A stretch of 64,000 nucleotides of DNA. It comes from Heloderma charlesbogerti (Eukaryota > Chordata > Lepidosauria > Squamata > Helodermatidae). The stretch is taken from contig JANEZZ010001401.1 in NCBI GenBank assembly GCA_026122225.1, positions 248,001 through 312,000 of the forward strand, in the 5' to 3' direction. The position numbers and the translations under genes were made by a program. Positions within the stretch are counted from its first letter, which is position 1. Each line of letters starts with the position of its first letter. Positions 55,045 through 64,000 of this stretch are shown in pieces. The notes beneath the pieces were generated by a model. That model had not been told where the DNA came from, searched no databases, and saw nothing but the letters and a program-made list of their open reading frames with translations.

Positions 55045-55195
55045 ATCATTTCAACCCTTTAAGATGATCAGTATTATTATACCCATATCGCAGATGGAGG
55101 GGCTGCAGCTGAGGCTGAGAAAGTGCTGACTTGCACACAGGCCACTGTGTGAATTCTGACTTGAGATTTGAACTGGGCATTGTTCCAGCTTGTAT
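55045..55195 (-). mobile_element. Old MIR-like SINE
   Basis: Reverse-complement SINE core: 'attatacccatatcgcagat', 'gaggctgagaaagtgctgac' and 'gagatttgaactgggcattg' (box B region). Confidence 0.55.
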
Positions 55196-55563
55196 CCCAT
55201 TGCACCACATGACATTACAAAAGCATCACCTACTCACACCCATTCTGTGTTTATTGGAGGAAGCCTATTGAAGTGTGCACCACGCACAGTTGACAAAGAT
55301 GAACCTCTATTTTGCCATGTAAACTCAGGGACTCTTTATGCCCGAGCTCAAAATGTAACGAGTGGAACAGCTCTATTTTTTTTTAATATGGCGCATCAAA
55401 GTTCCAAAGCAAGAGGGGAAACTGCTTAGAGTAGAACTAGATGTTACCTCAGCAAATACATTTCCAAAACGTGTATTTGGTGGTCAGTGGTAGGGAGGGG
55501 GCATTTGTGGAGGAGAATTGGGCCCAGGTGCTTGACCCCTTCCCCACCCACCAAGGCTGAACT
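55196..55563. other. Unassigned sequence
   Basis: Nothing recognised. Confidence 0.45.
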
Positions 55564-55640
55564 GTTATCATACCGTTATCATAACTATTGGTGCCCATTG
55601 GTGTCATGTGTACAAATAGTTATGATAACGGTATGATGAC
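55564..55640. repeat. Near-perfect hairpin, 25-bp arms
   Basis: 55564-55588 pairs with 55616-55640 at 24 of 25 positions, with a 27-bp loop. Each arm contains a doubled GTTATCATA-type word. Too short for a known element; it could be the remnant of a small MITE. Confidence 0.88.
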
Positions 55641-56453
55641 GGTTTTACTGCTACATGTAGATTCAGCCCAATTCTTTCACACATCTGTCTTTTTTACTCT
55701 CCAGTTGGGCTTTGTGTTGCTCACAGAACCAACAGGGGAAAAAGCAGGTATTGGTGTTTGTGGAAGGTGTGTAGGAATATTTTGCTGATGGGGGAAGAGT
55801 TCAGCACCCCCTCCTATCACCGATCCTCTCCTGCAAGTCTTGCCCCAGTGCTAATGTTAGAGGAAAAATGGGTTTGTGAAGCCCATATTTGCTTCATAAT
55901 GCGTCATCCTGCCTTTGGTTATCAGGCAGCCAGTTGAAAGAAGCAGGCTGGCAGATTCTGAGTCAGCACGATGTGTTGTAAACAAGCTAAATTACTGAAG
56001 CACGGCACTGCCCACAAGAGATGCAAAGCTGGGGAGCATGTGTCCACTTCAGCAGCAGCCACAACCTGCTTGGATGCAAATGGCAGATCGATTAAAAAAA
56101 ATCTGCTTTCCTTTGCGCTGATGACTTGTTTATGTGAGGCAGGGCTGTGATGCTGGGGAGAAAACCCTGAAGGGATATACTCAATAAACACAACAGATAG
56201 CAACTGGGACAAACCCGAGAATAAACATGGAGTTTCTTCATTTGAGTTGTTAGTATTTATTTTTTTATGTGCTTAACACCTCAGGACCTCACTGGTACCT
56301 GCCAATCAAATAAACTGATGCAAATCATTTGGCAAACTCATTACAAACTTTAATTTACCTACTTACTAAAGTTATGGCAGGTTTTCTAAACAGCCAGACC
56401 TTCTGCAATCAGCTCAGCTCTTGCACCATTCCAATTTTATATTATTTCTGTTA
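55641..56453. other. Unassigned sequence
   Basis: No repeat or gene recognised. Confidence 0.45.
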
Positions 56454-56535
56454 GGCTGCAATGTTAAAACATACCTCAGCCCAACTGAACACAATAGGAC
56501 GTACGTCTGAATGAATATGCATTGGACACTGCTGT
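56454..56535. mobile_element. Foldback MITE remnant
   Basis: 'taggctgcaatgttaaaaca' and 'cataggacgtacgtctgaat'-like wording resembles the GCAATCCTATGCATG family. Diverged. Confidence 0.35.
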
Positions 56536-56954
56536 TTATGTACAAAATTTGCTATCTTTTATTGTAGATTTATTCCACTTCAAGACTGATACAATCTGCA
56601 AACATAAAAGACATTTGCCAACCTGCCCTCATTTAGAATCATCTCTTTTCATTTCTTCTAATACTCCCCCACAAGATGTTTAGGCTGAGAAAGACTTCTG
56701 TGTAATATAAAAGCTTACAATCTGTATTATGGACTCTGATTTTACTGATCCTGTTTCTTTTATTGAGAACACTCTCACAACAATACTGTGCTGAATAAGA
56801 ATACCAACTTAGCATTTCAAAACACTTGACATGCATTCTCTCAGTAATACGTACAGCAACCCTGTAAAGTAATTCATTGTTATTCTATGCTCATGTTATC
56901 TCAGCCATAACAAAGAGAGAAATTAACATCTGGAATATGTCTCATTTATTGGGT
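56536..56954. other. Unassigned sequence, possible MIR scrap
   Basis: 56812-56895 (gacatgcattctctcagtaa, cagcaaccctgtaaagtaat) resembles an old minus-strand MIR-type SINE. Otherwise nothing. Confidence 0.35.
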
Positions 56955-57530
56955 AAGGAACTTACAACTTCACGATTAGACTACTGCGATGTGCTCTGCG
57001 TGGGGCTACCTTCGTGCGCGGTTCAGAAGCTGCAACTAGGGACACCCAGCTATGCTCACATAATGACTGTGTTAAAAGAACTGCAGTGGCTGTCTATTAG
57101 CTACCGAGCCGCATACACACTTACGTTATTATCGTATGAAGCCCTAAACAACTTGGGACAAGGATACCTAGCAGACAGGCGACATCTGAGATCATCAGAG
57201 GAGGCCTTGCTGGTCATTCCAAAATGAAAGGAATGTCGCCAAGAAGAACCCCAATGGTGGGCCTTCTCTGTAGTGGCACCCACCCTCTGGAGGCAGAAAA
57301 TGTGGCATCTTTCAAGCACCTCCTAAAATTGCACCTTTTCACCCAGGCTTTCCCTGGGCTGTAACTGCTGTTGGGTTTTACTTTGGTTTTACATGCTACT
57401 TTTAACGTTGTAGAGTCTTATATTATGTTCTATCATGTTGTGTTTTATGGTTGTGATGGTTGTGAACTGCCTAGGGAGCCTCGGCTGTTGGGCAGTCTAG
57501 AACTATAATAAAAACAAACAAATAAATACC
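56955..57530 (+). mobile_element. L2 LINE 3' end, diverged
   Basis: The frame (part of 56877-57227) shows SRLDYCDVLCVGLPS and VQKLQL, the L2 C-terminal block. 'ccttctctgtagtggcaccc' and 'caccctctggaggcagaaaa' follow, then the tail 'aaaaacaaacaaataaat'. Confidence 0.78.
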
Positions 57531-58329
57531 AGAGTGGGGTCCATGGATCCCCCCCCCGCCCCGCCTGCAACAGTGATTTGCCCTAAAAAAAAATTTCAAT
57601 TAAAAAAGGGGGTTGTTTTTAATTGTAAGTTGGCAACTTTCATGTGAAAAATGAGGGCTTATTTTTGGAGGAGTGAAATGTCTGATCAAAAACCCAGGAG
57701 CAGCTCTCCAAACCCCATCCACCTGGCCCACCCAGGTCTGAACTCCCAAGATTTCCCCTGGTTCAGGGTAGATGTTTCAAGATTACTATAATCATTATTA
57801 TGTTTAAGTCATACTGGAAAAATATATCCCTTTAGCTACTATATCTGTGTGCTTGGCAGGGAACACCAAAAGGGGTTCAAAGTAAAACTTAGGGATATTA
57901 TTATTTGTTTAAGAAAGTGTTCATTGTAAGCAGATAAAAGCTTTTGAACTTAACAATATGTGTTCTTATTTAAAGTATTTGTTTGTAATGCTAACAATTC
58001 CTAGTAAGAAAAATTACACTTAGGCACTTGAACTTGGCACTAGGGTTTCAGAACTTTCTGTCAGTTAAGAGGAAATAAAGATTTTTCCATTTATTTCTTT
58101 GAAACCACACGTGGAAATGCAGAGCCCCACCTAGTGAGGAAGGCCAGCAGCTACAGCCCTGGGAACGTAGGATGACCCCACTGCTCCCATACTTCCCCCC
58201 AGCTACAGGCTGAAGGGTCACAAAGTACCCGCAATCCATCAACACTTTTTTTTTTAGTAAAGAGCCGTTCTTGGCAGACAAAACATTTTTGCAAAACTAG
58301 CACGGCTGGGATTGGTGATTACTCTGTCT
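57531..58329. other. Unassigned sequence
   Basis: C run near 57550 and A/T runs near 57585-57610. No element recognised. Confidence 0.45.
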
Positions 58330-58425
58330 CTCCTTTTAAGAACATAAGAAGAGCCATGCTGGATCAGTCTAGCATTCTGTTCCCACAGTGGCCAAACAGG
58401 GGCCCTAATGGGAAGCCCACAAGCA
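58330..58425 (-). mobile_element. CR1-type 3' end fragment
   Basis: 'aagaacataagaagagccat', 'gctggatcagtctagcattc' and 'cccacagtggccaaacag' are the inverted form of the CR1-type end at 30695. Confidence 0.68.
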
Positions 58426-58624
58426 GGACACTTAATTCTCTGTATCAGAGTACCTGTTGTCCAGATCTTGTGAGATTTGCTGGAACAAATCAGAAGCAGT
58501 GATTGAATGAGAAGCTATAGCGCTAACCCCTCTCACTTCTTCCCATCTTTTCCTTTGGATCCTTTTCTCTGGACTTTACATTTAGAGCTAAAATTGTTGT
58601 AAGAAACTACAGCCTTTGAGCTTA

Positions 58625-58917
58625 TGCTTGGCGAAGAGCTGTAGCTCCATGGCAGAACACATGCACTGCATGCCAAAAGCCCCAGGTTCAATCCCTGGCA
58701 TCTCCATGTCGGGATGAGAAAGAATCCAGCCAGAAACCCTGGAGAGTCATTGCTGTCGCTCTGCATGATTCAGCCTTTCCCAACCTGGTGCCCTCCAGAT
58801 GTTGAACTATAGCTCCCATTGTCCCCAGCCATGTTGATTGAGGGAAGCTGGTGTAGACAGTATTGAGCTAGATGGACCAGTGGTTTGACTCGGTTTAAGG
58901 CAGGTTCCTATGTTCCA
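58625..58917 (+). mobile_element. tRNA-derived SINE split by a MITE
   Basis: 'agctgtagctccatggcaga' (box A), 'ccaggttcaatccctggcat' (box B) and the tail 'tgagctagatggaccagtgg ... ggttcctatgttcc'. The body is interrupted at about 58768-58850. Confidence 0.78.
58768..58850. mobile_element. Palindromic MITE fragment inside a SINE
   Basis: 'cctttcccaacctggtgccc' and 'tccagatgttgaactatagc' are one end of the TCTGGAGGGCACC family; the inverted end is mostly lost ('gagggaagctgg'). Confidence 0.65.
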
Positions 58918-59218
58918 CCTCATGGTGCATTGATGTGCAGCTCATGCACAATTGAGCCACCGGTGAGCAGGGATGCAGACATGCAACCTGAGCTTTCAAG
59001 TTCTATAAGGAGTCAGAAAGGACTTTAGGTTACTGAATGTGTGTATCTCTTTGGGGCACCAAAGGGATAGGATGCTGGCTGGGGTGGGATTGCACCTCAG
59101 TATAATTTGCTTGTAGAGACTCTGGGCCATGTGGACATTTCCAGAAGTGGCAGGAAAGGAAGCACGAGTGATGGATGCTTCCTTTCCCTATACTTCTGGC
59201 TCCTGTGAAGGGGAGACG
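58918..59218. other. Unassigned sequence
   Basis: Nothing recognised up to the CR1 truncation point. Confidence 0.45.
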
Positions 59219-60262
59219 GGTGACAAAGTGCCCCATGATATCCTGATGAGCAAACTAGCTCAAAGTCAGCTAGATGAAAAAACGATCTGGTGGATCCACA
59301 GTTGGCTACAGAATCGGACTCAAAGAGTGCTTATCAATGGGATCTTCTCAGACTGGGGAGAGGTAACTGAGCAGAGCTCAGTCCTGGGCCTAGTGCTCTT
59401 CAACATTTTTATTCATGACTTGGAGGAGGAGGTGCAGGGAATGCTGATCAGATTTGTAGATGACACAAAATTGGGCGGGATAGCTAATACTTCGGAAAAC
59501 AGAAACAAAATTCAGAGTGATCTTGATAGACTGGAGCGCTGGGCAGAAAACAACAGAATGACATTTAATAGGGATAAATGCCAAGTTCTGCACCTAGGAA
59601 AAAGAAACCAAATGCACAGATACAAGATGGGGGATATGTGGCTCAACAACACTACAAGCGAGAAGGATCTTGGAATTGTTGTCGATCACAAGCTGAATAT
59701 GAGCCAACAATGTGATGTGGCTGCAAAAAAGGCAAATGCTCTTTTGGGCTGCATTAATAGAAGCATAGCTTCCAAATCCCAGGAAGTGCTAGTTCCCCTC
59801 TACTCAGCACTGGTTAGGCTTCATCTGGAGTACTATGTCCAGTTCTGGGCACCACATTTTAAGAAGGGTGCAGACAAGCTGGAGAGGGTTCAGAGGAGGG
59901 CAACGAAGATGATCAGGGGACTGGAAACAAAGCCCTATGAAGAGAGACTGAAAGAACTGGGCATGTTTAGCCTTGAGAAGAGAAGACTGAGGGGAGATAT
60001 GATAGTGCTCTTCAAGGACTTGAAAGGTTGTCACACAGAGGAAGGCCAGGATCTCCTCTTGATCATCCCAGAGTGCAGGACACAGAATAATGGGCTCAAG
60101 TTACAGGAAGCCAGATTCCGGCTGAACATCAGGAAAAACTTCCTGACTGTTAGAGCAATGTCACAATGGAACCAATTACCTAGGGAGGTGGTGGGCTGTC
60201 CCACACTGGAGGCATTCAAGATGAGGCTGGACGGCCATCTGTCAGAGATGCTCTTGACTTAG
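59219..60262 (+). pseudogene. CR1 ORF2 3' half, uninterrupted but truncated
   Basis: About 347 codons run without a stop from KVPHDILMSKLAQ to the normal terminus at 60262. Motif B has lost its GVPQG core (VTEQSSVLGLVLFN) and motif C reads FVDD in place of FADD. The connection domain (LERWAENNRMTFNRDKCQ) and C-terminal blocks (LEYYVQFWAPHF, FSLEKRRLRGDM, REVVGCPTLEAFKMRLD) are intact. At the site where the 28.3 and 34.6 kb copies have TAA, this copy has CAA. Without motif A or the endonuclease it cannot be active. Confidence 0.92.
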
Positions 60263-60345
60263 ATTCCTGCATTGAGCAGCGGACTGGACTCGATGGCCTT
60301 GTAGGGCCCTTCCAACTCTACTGTTCCATGATTCTATGAATTTCC
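59219..60345 (+). mobile_element. CR1 LINE, 5' truncated
   Basis: Starts within reverse transcriptase at 'gacaaagtgccccatgatat' and ends at 'ccttccaactctactgttcc atgattctatga'. The best preserved CR1 reading frame in the window. Confidence 0.92.
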
Positions 60346-60685
60346 CACAGAGGAGGTGTGCATTTCATCAATGCAGGGACAGCATGTGCATCTACCTGCA
60401 AGAAATATATGGATGTCCTACTTTGCCTGGAAAGCATGGGGAGAAGATGCGTGAATCATTCCCACACAGCCTCTCTCTCTCTCTCTCTATCTGAAGTGGG
60501 TCTTAGCGGATGGGGTTTGCTCATGACCAGTATAGTGCTGACTGTCATATATGGTGTCAGGAAGAAATTTGCTACTCAGCTGATTTTGGCTAGTGTGATG
60601 AGAGTAATGAGCAATAAACTAGTTCTGGTGCTCCATCCCTCATAATTAAGTTTTGAGACACTCCTCGCCTCCTTCCCTTCCAGTC
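60346..60685. other. Unassigned sequence
   Basis: A (CT)n tract lies at 60469-60488. Nothing else. Confidence 0.45.
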
Positions 60686-60765
60686 TGTCGGAGGGGTTGG
60701 ACTCGATGGCCTTGTAGGCCCCTTCCAACCCTAATATTCTATGATACTATTCTATTCTATGATTT
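60686..60765 (+). mobile_element. CR1 3' terminus scrap
   Basis: 'gggttggactcgatggcctt' and 'gtaggccccttccaacccta', then 'attctatga' repeats. Only the last ~75 bp of a CR1. Confidence 0.85.
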
Positions 60766-61128
60766 CTCCCTACTGTTCTCGCTCCCTTGCATCCTAACAC
60801 CTTTCCTTCCCTGTCTGTGCAGGTGTTACAGCCAGGGCTTCCACAACATTCCTGGGTTGTTGGTGCAATGCACTGATGTCCATTGACACATGATGCAGAG
60901 ACGTCTGCAGCTACAGCATTCTTGTCATAATCTTTAACAGTATATCAGCTTAGTTTGTTGTCTTCCAAAACTGAGCCGTTTCTCCAGCAAGAGTCACTCA
61001 GTTCCTTTAGCTTCATTATGACCCCATAAAATCCATTGTACCCTTCCTTAGCCTTAGTTGATTCATGGTGGTGGTGTTGCTAGATGCATAATAGTCTTTT
61101 ATCCCAAGAAAGGGAGTCGCTTTTTTTT

Positions 61129-61132
<4 letters not shown>
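60766..61132. other. Unassigned sequence
   Basis: Nothing recognised. Confidence 0.45.

Positions 61133-61171
<39 letters not shown>
61133..61171. repeat. (CT)n microsatellite
   Basis: About 19 uninterrupted CT units. A second, shorter (CT)n is at 61305-61322. Confidence 0.95.
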
Positions 61172-61173
<2 letters not shown>

Positions 61174-61679
61174 GTATCATATTGCTTTGCAGATCAGCTA
61201 TTCAGAGTTTTATTGATGTGCAGGAGTCTAGCACTATAATCAGCCCTCATTAACTGCTGGAATTTCCACAAGCTGTTTACTCACCCAGTGTCGGTTGGGT
61301 TTGTTCTTTCTCTCTCTCTCTTTCTCCCTCATTCTTGTAATATTTGATTTCACAGGGAGCGGCCGCTTGTTGGTTGCAACTTCCTTGTATATGGCATTTG
61401 TAGTTTGGGGAGAGAGTTGTTGATGCCTTAGTTGTCCCAGCGAACAAGAATTCTAAAGATACAGTGATCATCTTTAGTAGGCCAACTTTTATCATCTCCC
61501 CCCGCCCTTCATTTTCTGTCAGCCTGCAGGTTGTACAGAAATCTTCTGAGGGGCATAGGGAAATGCAGCAAAGGAAAAGGAAGAAAAACAATGGCTCTAA
61601 GCCAGAGAAAGTCAGTTCTGCTTCAGTCCCATTTAAACCAATGGAATGATTTAATCAGACTTAGGCCACAGTCCTTTAG
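61172..61679. other. Unassigned sequence
   Basis: No element or exon recognised. Confidence 0.45.
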
Positions 61680-61765
61680 CTATTTATTTATTTATTTATT
61701 GCATTTCTATACTGCGCAATAGCCAAAGCTCTCTGGGCAGTTCACAACAATTAATACTTACCTGA
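61680..61765 (-). mobile_element. L2 LINE 3' tail scrap
   Basis: 'atttatttatttatttattg' then 'gcaatagccaaagctctctg' and 'ggcagttcacaac', as at 35165. Confidence 0.8.
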
Positions 61766-61885
61766 GATTAAACCCCGTTTAATTTAGTGGAAATTACTTC
61801 TGAATAGATAGGTATAAGATTGCACTGCTAACTGATTTCAATGGAATTTAAGCATGGCTGACTTTCTCTGGATTGGGTCCAATAT
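61766..61885. mobile_element. Foldback MITE remnant
   Basis: 'tggaaattacttctgaatag', 'gtataagattgcactgc' and 'atttcaatggaatttaagca' match, in diverged form, the inner words of the ATGCATGTTTA/AATCAATGGG foldbacks. Confidence 0.4.
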
Positions 61886-62588
61886 TGCGAACACTCCAGA
61901 GATCACCACTAAAAGTTATCCAAATATGTATGTATATGAAGATGGCAGTTATAGCTATATTATACTATATCATATGTGGATGTAATGGCATTTACAAACG
62001 GCTGTCATTCATGATCAAAGATAATAATAAGATATGCAAAACAGATTAAAAAATCTTGAATATGTAAAATAACCTACAGAATAATAAAAAAAATACTGTA
62101 TCAACTGCATTAAAGTAATAATGGCAGGTAAAAACAGCCCATATCCTATTTTATAAAGTACCACGATAGACACAAATGCTGGTTCTGCCAAATAAGACCC
62201 ATGGGTCTGATATACTACTGCCAATGACTATGCCAACAAATAAAGAGATACACTTGAATTTCTTCTCATTTCAGTTGTTCTTGGCAATTTTAAAAATATA
62301 ACACAAAATGTTTAATGACTACTAGCCACAAGAATAAAAACAACTGCAAATAAAAATACACAATGCAACATGAAAAAATACAGTGCAAAAAACCTGTATT
62401 TGTTCATATCACTTGTATGCTTTGCCCCCCCCCCCTGTATTACCTCTCTTAGTTTTGCCATCTTGGCCATTTTCCAGACCTTAGCTAACGAATCCCTAAT
62501 TGAGGTAGTTATAATTGTCTGCCATTTCAAAGCAAACCATTTTTACCTCTGCTGTTTAAAAGATTTAAATAGCTATACCTATTGAATA
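61886..62588. other. Unassigned AT-rich sequence
   Basis: A C run lies near 62425-62436. Nothing else recognised. Confidence 0.45.
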
Positions 62589-64000
62589 TGTTGTTCAGTC
62601 GTTAAGTTGTGTCCGACTCTTCGTGACCCCATGGACCATAGCACTCCAGGGCTTCCTGTCCTCCGCTCTCTCCCGGAGCGTGTTCAAGTTCATATTCACT
62701 GCATCAGTGATGCTATCTAGCCATCTCATCCTCTGCCATCCCCTTCTCCTTTTGCCTTCAGTCTTTCCCAGTGTCAGGGTCTTTTCCAGTGACTTTTCTC
62801 TTCGCATTAGGTGGCCAAAATATTTGAACTTCAGCTTCAGTATCTGTCCTTCCAATGAGCACTCAGGGTTGATTTCCTTTAGGACTGACTGATTTGACCT
62901 CCTTGCAGTCAAGGGGACTCATAAGAGTCTTCTCCAGCACCACAGTTCGAAGGCATCAATTCTTCAGCGCTCAGCCTTCCTTATAGTCCAGCTCTCACAG
63001 CCATACATTACTACTGGGAAAACCATAGCTTTGATTATACAGACCTTTGTTGGCAAGGTGATGTCTCTGCTTCTTACTATGCTGTCTAGGTTTGCCATAG
63101 CTTTCCTCCCAAGGAGCAAGGAAGCGTCTTTTAATTTCATGGCTACAGTCACTGTCTGCGGTGATCTTGGAGCCCAAGAAAATAAAATCTGTCACTGCTT
63201 CCATTTCTTCCCCTACAAAATGCCAGGAAGTGATGGGGCCAGATGCCATGATCTTAGTTGTTTTAATGTTGAGTTTCAAACCAGCTTTTGCACTCTCCTC
63301 TTTCACCCTCAGCAAGAGGCTCTTTAGTTCCTCTTCGCTTTCTGCCATTAGGGTGGTACCGTCTGCGTATCTGAGGTTGTTGATAATTCTCCCAGCAATC
63401 TTAATTCCGACCTCTGATTCATCTAACCTGGCGTTTCTCATTATGTACTCTGCATATAAGTTAAATAAGCAGGGCGACAATATGCAGCCTGGTCGTACTC
63501 CTTTCCCACAGTTGTTCCATGTCTGGTTCTTACTGTTGCTTCTTGGCCCTCGTACAGGTTTCTCAGGAGACAGGTAAGGTGGTCTGGTACTCCCGTCTCT
63601 TTAAGAATTTGCCACACTTTGTTGTGATCCACACAATCAAAGGCTTTAGCGTAGTCAATGAAGCAGAAATAGACGTTTTTCTGGAATTCCCTTGCTTTCT
63701 CCATGATCCAGCGAATGTTGGCGATTTGATCTCTAGTTCCTCTGCCTCTTCGAATCCCAGCTTGTACTTCCGGTAGTTCTTGGTTCACATATTGCTGAAG
63801 CCTAGCTTGTAGGATTTTGAGCATCACCTTGCTGGCATGTGAAATGAGCGCAATTGTGCGGTAGTTTGTACACTCTTTGGCATCGCCTTTCTTTGGAATT
63901 GGAATGTAAACTGACCTTTTCTAGTCTTGTGGCCACTGTTGAGTGTTCCAAATGTGTTGGCATATTGAGTGCAGCACTTTAACAGCATCATCGTTTAGGA
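62589..64000 (-). mobile_element. BovB (RTE) LINE, continues past the window
   Basis: The 3' tail is at 62589 (reverse complement 'gtgtccgactcttcgtgacc'). The reverse transcriptase region reaches the window edge, so the 5' limit is unknown. Same orientation as 50763. Confidence 0.94.
62595..64000 (-). pseudogene. BovB reverse transcriptase, partial and decayed
   Basis: 63827-63441 holds LQARLQQYVNQELPEVQAG, motif A FIDYAKAFDCVDHNK and ATVRTRHGTT. About ten bases are lost after GTT (near 63513), shifting the frame. 63480-62995 holds SPCLFNLYAEYIMRNA, and motif C reads YADG, losing the second catalytic Asp. A five-base duplication near 63120 shifts it again. 62912-62595 is the C terminus. Not functional. 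Confidence 0.93.

Noticed and set aside
1..64000. Bacterial or viral contamination
   Set aside because: Vertebrate SINEs, LINEs and microsatellites occur throughout, and nested insertions are continuous across the window.

Overview
The window looks like intergenic or intronic DNA from a squamate reptile (lizard or snake). No host gene exon, RNA gene, CRISPR array or bacterial-style operon could be supported. The assignment rests on its mobile DNA: three large and one small copy of the RTE-clade LINE BovB, a tRNA-headed SINE of the Sauria type whose tail matches the BovB 3' end, abundant CR1 and L2 LINEs, tRNA-derived SINEs with L2-like tails, a Tc1 transposon and several palindromic DNA-transposon derivatives. 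Every long open frame is a decayed retrotransposon or transposase frame.

Layout. 1-7 kb: mostly unassigned sequence with SINE and L2 scraps and one copy of an unclassified repeat (A). 7.28-9.46 kb: a Tc1 element with TA duplications, interrupted by a BovB tail and a Sauria-type SINE. 12.1-15.6 kb: a SINE, then a minus-strand L2 carrying a palindrome-rich hAT-like insertion. 17.8-19.6 kb: a CR1 split by an L2. 20-26.5 kb: SINEs, MITEs, old L2/CR1 remnants, a solo LTR with a perfect 5-bp duplication, and a second, inverted copy of repeat A. 26.57-30.38 kb: CR1 containing the hAT-like palindromic element, which contains a second solo LTR. 31-38.4 kb: SINEs, CR1 and a near-complete minus-strand L2 of about 3.3 kb. 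39-49 kb: many MITEs, a CR1 split by a hAT MITE, a poly-A retroinsertion with a 21-bp duplication, and a (GAA)17 tract. 50.7-54.8 kb: two BovB copies head to head. 55-62.6 kb: L2, CR1, SINE and MITE pieces. 62.6-64 kb: a BovB running off the window.

The elements relate to each other mainly as parasites and hosts. BovB probably supplies the machinery for the Sauria-type SINE, and L2 for the SINEs with L2-like tails. The nests give a relative order of insertion. The most unusual object is the hAT-like element at 13716 and 28709. It has TAGGGATGT ends and an 8-bp target duplication, and is built almost wholly of stacked hairpins around a TACGTA core, including a palindrome of about 400 bp. Two CR1 copies also share the same internal stop codon, which suggests a lineage copied in trans.

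All boundaries were set by eye. Identities come from recognising family motifs; no database search was run.
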